The position numbers were made by a program, and so were the translations under genes. The notes under the pieces were generated by a model. That model saw only the letters and a program-made list of their open reading frames with translations. It was not told the origin of the DNA and made no database searches. This document shows, in pieces, positions 60,926 to 64,000 of a DNA stretch of 64,000 nt. Numbering within the stretch: position 1 is the stretch's first letter; the number at the start of each line of letters is the position of its first letter. The DNA is from Nautilus pompilius (lineage: Eukaryota; Mollusca; Cephalopoda; Nautilida; Nautilidae): NCBI GenBank assembly GCA_018389105.1, contig JACATO010000095.1:555501-619500 (forward strand), written 5' to 3'.

Positions 60926-63900
60926 TTACATTTTGAAAATTTTGCTACACATTTGCATAAAAATAAATAACAGTAAAAAAAAAAAAAGAACCAAAAAGTT
61001 GTTAAATACAAAAAAATAAATAAATAAAGGTAGAAACCTATTATATAAAAAAATATTCTATATTTTCTCAATTTATTTATCTGAATTTTTGTAACCCATC
61101 CAGGTAATGGAAAAATATTCTGCAAACATTTTAAAAAAATGAAAACAAAAAGTCTAAAGGGGCTTCTGTGTTAAATACAGAAAAACCACTTCTATTTGAC
61201 CTAGTTGAGAGCACAAACCATCCAAATTTTTTATTCACCTGGTTACTATAGAAACATCATTATTCAACAAAATGTGTGCAAATTTTCTCCATAACCACTC
61301 ATCCTTTTCAGATTATTTCTCTTTTAAAACTTTGATTGTATCCCTTGATCCCAATGCAATCTCATGGTATTTGCTATCAATCTCAAGCCATTATTTCTTT
61401 AGGATAGCCATCAATTTTTTTTTTTGGAAATTGAATATTTTGTACCAAAAAAAAACCAAAAAATGAACAAAACATCTTCAGATGCTGCATTTTTTATTAT
61501 ATAAAAGGAACGACTGCCAAGTTTGAGGTTATTTGGATGAAATAGTAAACACAGGGAGGTTGCTTGCTACAAGTAAAAAAAAAAGGGACAACAACAGAAA
61601 AATGGTTTAGTAAAAAAACATTTTGGGTTTAATCTAGAAATAACATTTAAGGAATAAATTTTGAGTAGTGATAGATAAATAACCTGAGTATATTTTCAAT
61701 CAAGAGTAAAGAATTCTAACCAAAAATTGGCACAAGCACAAATTCTGAACTGGAAGTCCTCTTGACAACAGACTCTATTTCCTACAACATCAGAATATGC
61801 GCATAACCTATGTAATGATGTGTGACCAGATGCAATTCCTCGCTGATGTAATGATTTACTTTCTTTTATCTGCACAAGTTAAGAGAGTCCCATCACTTCA
61901 CTCCCCTTGTACCATCAGGAGGGCAGGAAAACACTGCTGAGATGTTTGGTTAATTAGTTAGCTTTTACCACCAATGAAGTAAAAGGAAATGCAAGAGCTA
62001 TATATATTACCATAACTTTCTTTGCATTTATTTAAAATTTTTTTAAAAATATATGTATATTCAGGACTGATTTAATTTTCTACCATATTTCCCATGTTTC
62101 TTCCCGTCAGAAATTTTCTTTGCAAAATTATGACACTGGAAGAGACTTTCCTTTTTATTTATAGCACTCAGTGGGATCCGAGACAAACAATGTTGGCATT
62201 ATTCATGGATTGGCCATATAACCTTTCTTAATGAATAAGATGAGACCAGTGTCGTTCAGATGTGGACTCACAATGAAGTTGATATCATTTAATGATTTAG
62301 TGAATCTGAGTAGTTTGCATGAAAACAAAATGACAAGAGATGCTCATCCGTAAAGTCATTACTTTCTCACCCAAGAATTCAAGGTGAACTACATAAGTCT
62401 AGGTAATTCTCAACAAGTCTCTTCAAATCAACAGCATCTGGGCAAAAAAGGAAACAGAAAAAAATGTGCTCCAGTGGGTGTGAGGCATAATAAATGTGCT
62501 AGGTAGTTTCCAATTTAATAATATTAAAATATATTGCCTAAAATGCATCATTAAATGTAAAATTATAAAAATGCTTGATTATCTAACTCATGAGAAAACA
62601 GACATTTGTTTGAGTTAATGCTGTTAGAGAACAATGATAAAATTCTAACAACGCACAAATCATCGTACATTGATTGTACTTTCGTTAGAATTTAGTTTAA
62701 AAAAATAATAGCTTTTTGATCGTCTCCAAACAAGCAAAGAGATTGTTTTATTAGTATGATAACCAAAATGCTGTCACACTTACGAGATGAATCAGCCGTG
62801 CTTGAAAAGTCAGAAAACAAACAAGAACAATATTCTTTGAGGACTGTATTTGTTGAAGCTGTACAATATTACCAACTCTGTAATGTAGGTATGTATCTCT
62901 CTGAGGGGTGTGAACTATAATGATCCTGCCTAATTAGTAAACCAAAGTATTAAAACTGTCCTGTTGTACAATATAAGTTTAAATTCTAAATGAGAACAAC
63001 ACTTACAATGTTTCACTTTTTGCATGAAGTTCAAGCCATTAAAGTAAACTTCTGTATACTTGAGAATAAATCTAGAGGAGATTTTCATAGATTCTGTTAT
63101 ACAAAAGTTTTATTCAGTTCAGTTCAGCAGCTGCAGGACGTAAACAGCCTGTCTCCAAAGTAAAGGGAAGGAAAATGTTTACTGACACTATTCTTGTTTA
63201 GCCTATATACATTGTTAACAATGCTAGTGCAAAGTAGTTATAAATACCAATAAATATGCTCAAAGTTTCCTTTTAATACAAATTAAATTTAAACAAAGCT
63301 TTTAAACCTCAAAAGTTAAAGCCAAGAATGTAATCCAAATAAAAGTTACTGGGCTCCATTTGTACAGTATACATTAGTGTTGAAAACATTAGGAAGAGAA
63401 TTTTTTTTTAAATTCTAAAAAATCTAGAGACCTGAAGAGAAGTCTGTTCCGGTCAGCACTTTTCTTTCATTTTTTGGTTCTGTACTTAAATGATATTACA
63501 TTTGTATCAGTGTAAATTTCTGAAGAAAAAATATCAAGCAGTTATTCAAGCAAAATTTTAATTATATACCTATTTACAAGAATTATAGGATTAAAATTAC
63601 AGTTGGATTTCTGCTTTATCTTTGTCATAATGAATGTTCACTTTGCCTTTAAATGATGTGCCATCATATCAGATGTTTTTTTATTGTTTACAAGCCACTA
63701 GCAGAATACACATTGTGCTATGATCTTATATACGCACAGACTATATACATATATAATATAAAGAACTGAAACCAAAGTGAAGAAAAAAACATATGGCCAT
63801 AAAAATGATATTTGAAAAGATAGGATCATCAGGGAATTTGTGTGGTGTGGATGGGAAGAATTTGTTTCCAGGGTTTCAGGCTAAACAAGGTTTTCATAAA

Positions 63901-64000
63901 CAGATCCCAGATTGCAGTCTCTCTACCAGAAAACATTGTACCAAATAATATTAAATAATTGTGGTTGTTTTCAATTCTATCTGTGTTTTTTAAAAGTTTC
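60926..64000. other. AT-rich noncoding DNA
   Basis: About 3 kb with no supported gene or repeat family. Frames are Phe/Ile/Lys-rich and short. Confidence 0.55.

Noticed and set aside
1-64000. CRISPR array, operon, phage or organellar gene content
   Set aside because: There are no regularly spaced direct repeats, no closely packed frames on one strand, and no recognisable prokaryotic or mitochondrial genes.
1-64000. LINE, LTR retrotransposon or endogenous virus
   Set aside because: I found no reverse transcriptase, integrase or protease motifs and no long direct terminal repeats by reading. A translated search could still find small fragments.

Overview
This is an AT-rich eukaryotic window. 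It has long poly-A and poly-T runs, dinucleotide microsatellites, tRNA-derived SINE copies and decayed Tc1/mariner transposons, and no compact gene-dense layout. No bacterial, archaeal, phage or organellar gene organisation is visible. The repeat content (Tc1-like elements plus a short tRNA-headed SINE with an AAC-type tail) fits an invertebrate animal genome, possibly a lophotrochozoan such as a mollusc. The species cannot be named from the sequence, and that placement is inference.

I found no confidently identifiable host protein-coding gene. Open frames are short (mostly 60-130 codons), have no recognisable domains, and often come from simple repeats or from both strands of one SINE. The window is best read as intergenic DNA and/or one or more very long introns. 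A few GC- or CpG-richer segments beside plausible splice or poly(A) signals are listed as candidate exons at low confidence: 9074-9169(+), 9769-9900(-), 24794-24892(+), 32364-32675(-), 37355-37573(-), 45772-46023(+) and 52447-52542(+). T-rich acceptor-like tracts followed by 25-30 open codons are expected by chance in such DNA, so each needs transcript or homology evidence.

The best-supported feature is a full-length but dead Tc1-like transposon at 50483-52090. It has a TA target duplication, arms of about 230 bp, two transposase-binding-site-like repeats in each arm (IR/DR architecture), and a 329-codon DD34E transposase frame broken by two frameshifts and three in-frame stops, with the second catalytic Asp changed to Asn. 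Two older Tc1-like relics of clearly different sequence lie at about 33501-35017 (+) and 48329-49180 (-).

About ten copies of one tRNA-derived SINE family lie at about 1.6, 16.7, 38.4, 43.4, 49.9, 53.1, 55.1, 57.7, 58.7 and 60.8 kb. Nearly all have the tRNA-like head on the minus strand (Pol III A and B boxes readable in several copies), and three or more end in an (AAC)n tail. They are denser in the right third of the window.

Layout: 1-33 kb is mostly featureless AT-rich DNA with microsatellites, two SINE copies and a GC-richer block near 24.4-24.9 kb. 33-38 kb holds the oldest Tc1 relic. 38-61 kb is the repeat-rich part (SINEs, two Tc1 elements). 61-64 kb is again featureless. Nothing here amounts to a new multi-gene system. 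The items most worth following up are the SINE family and the IR/DR Tc1 element.
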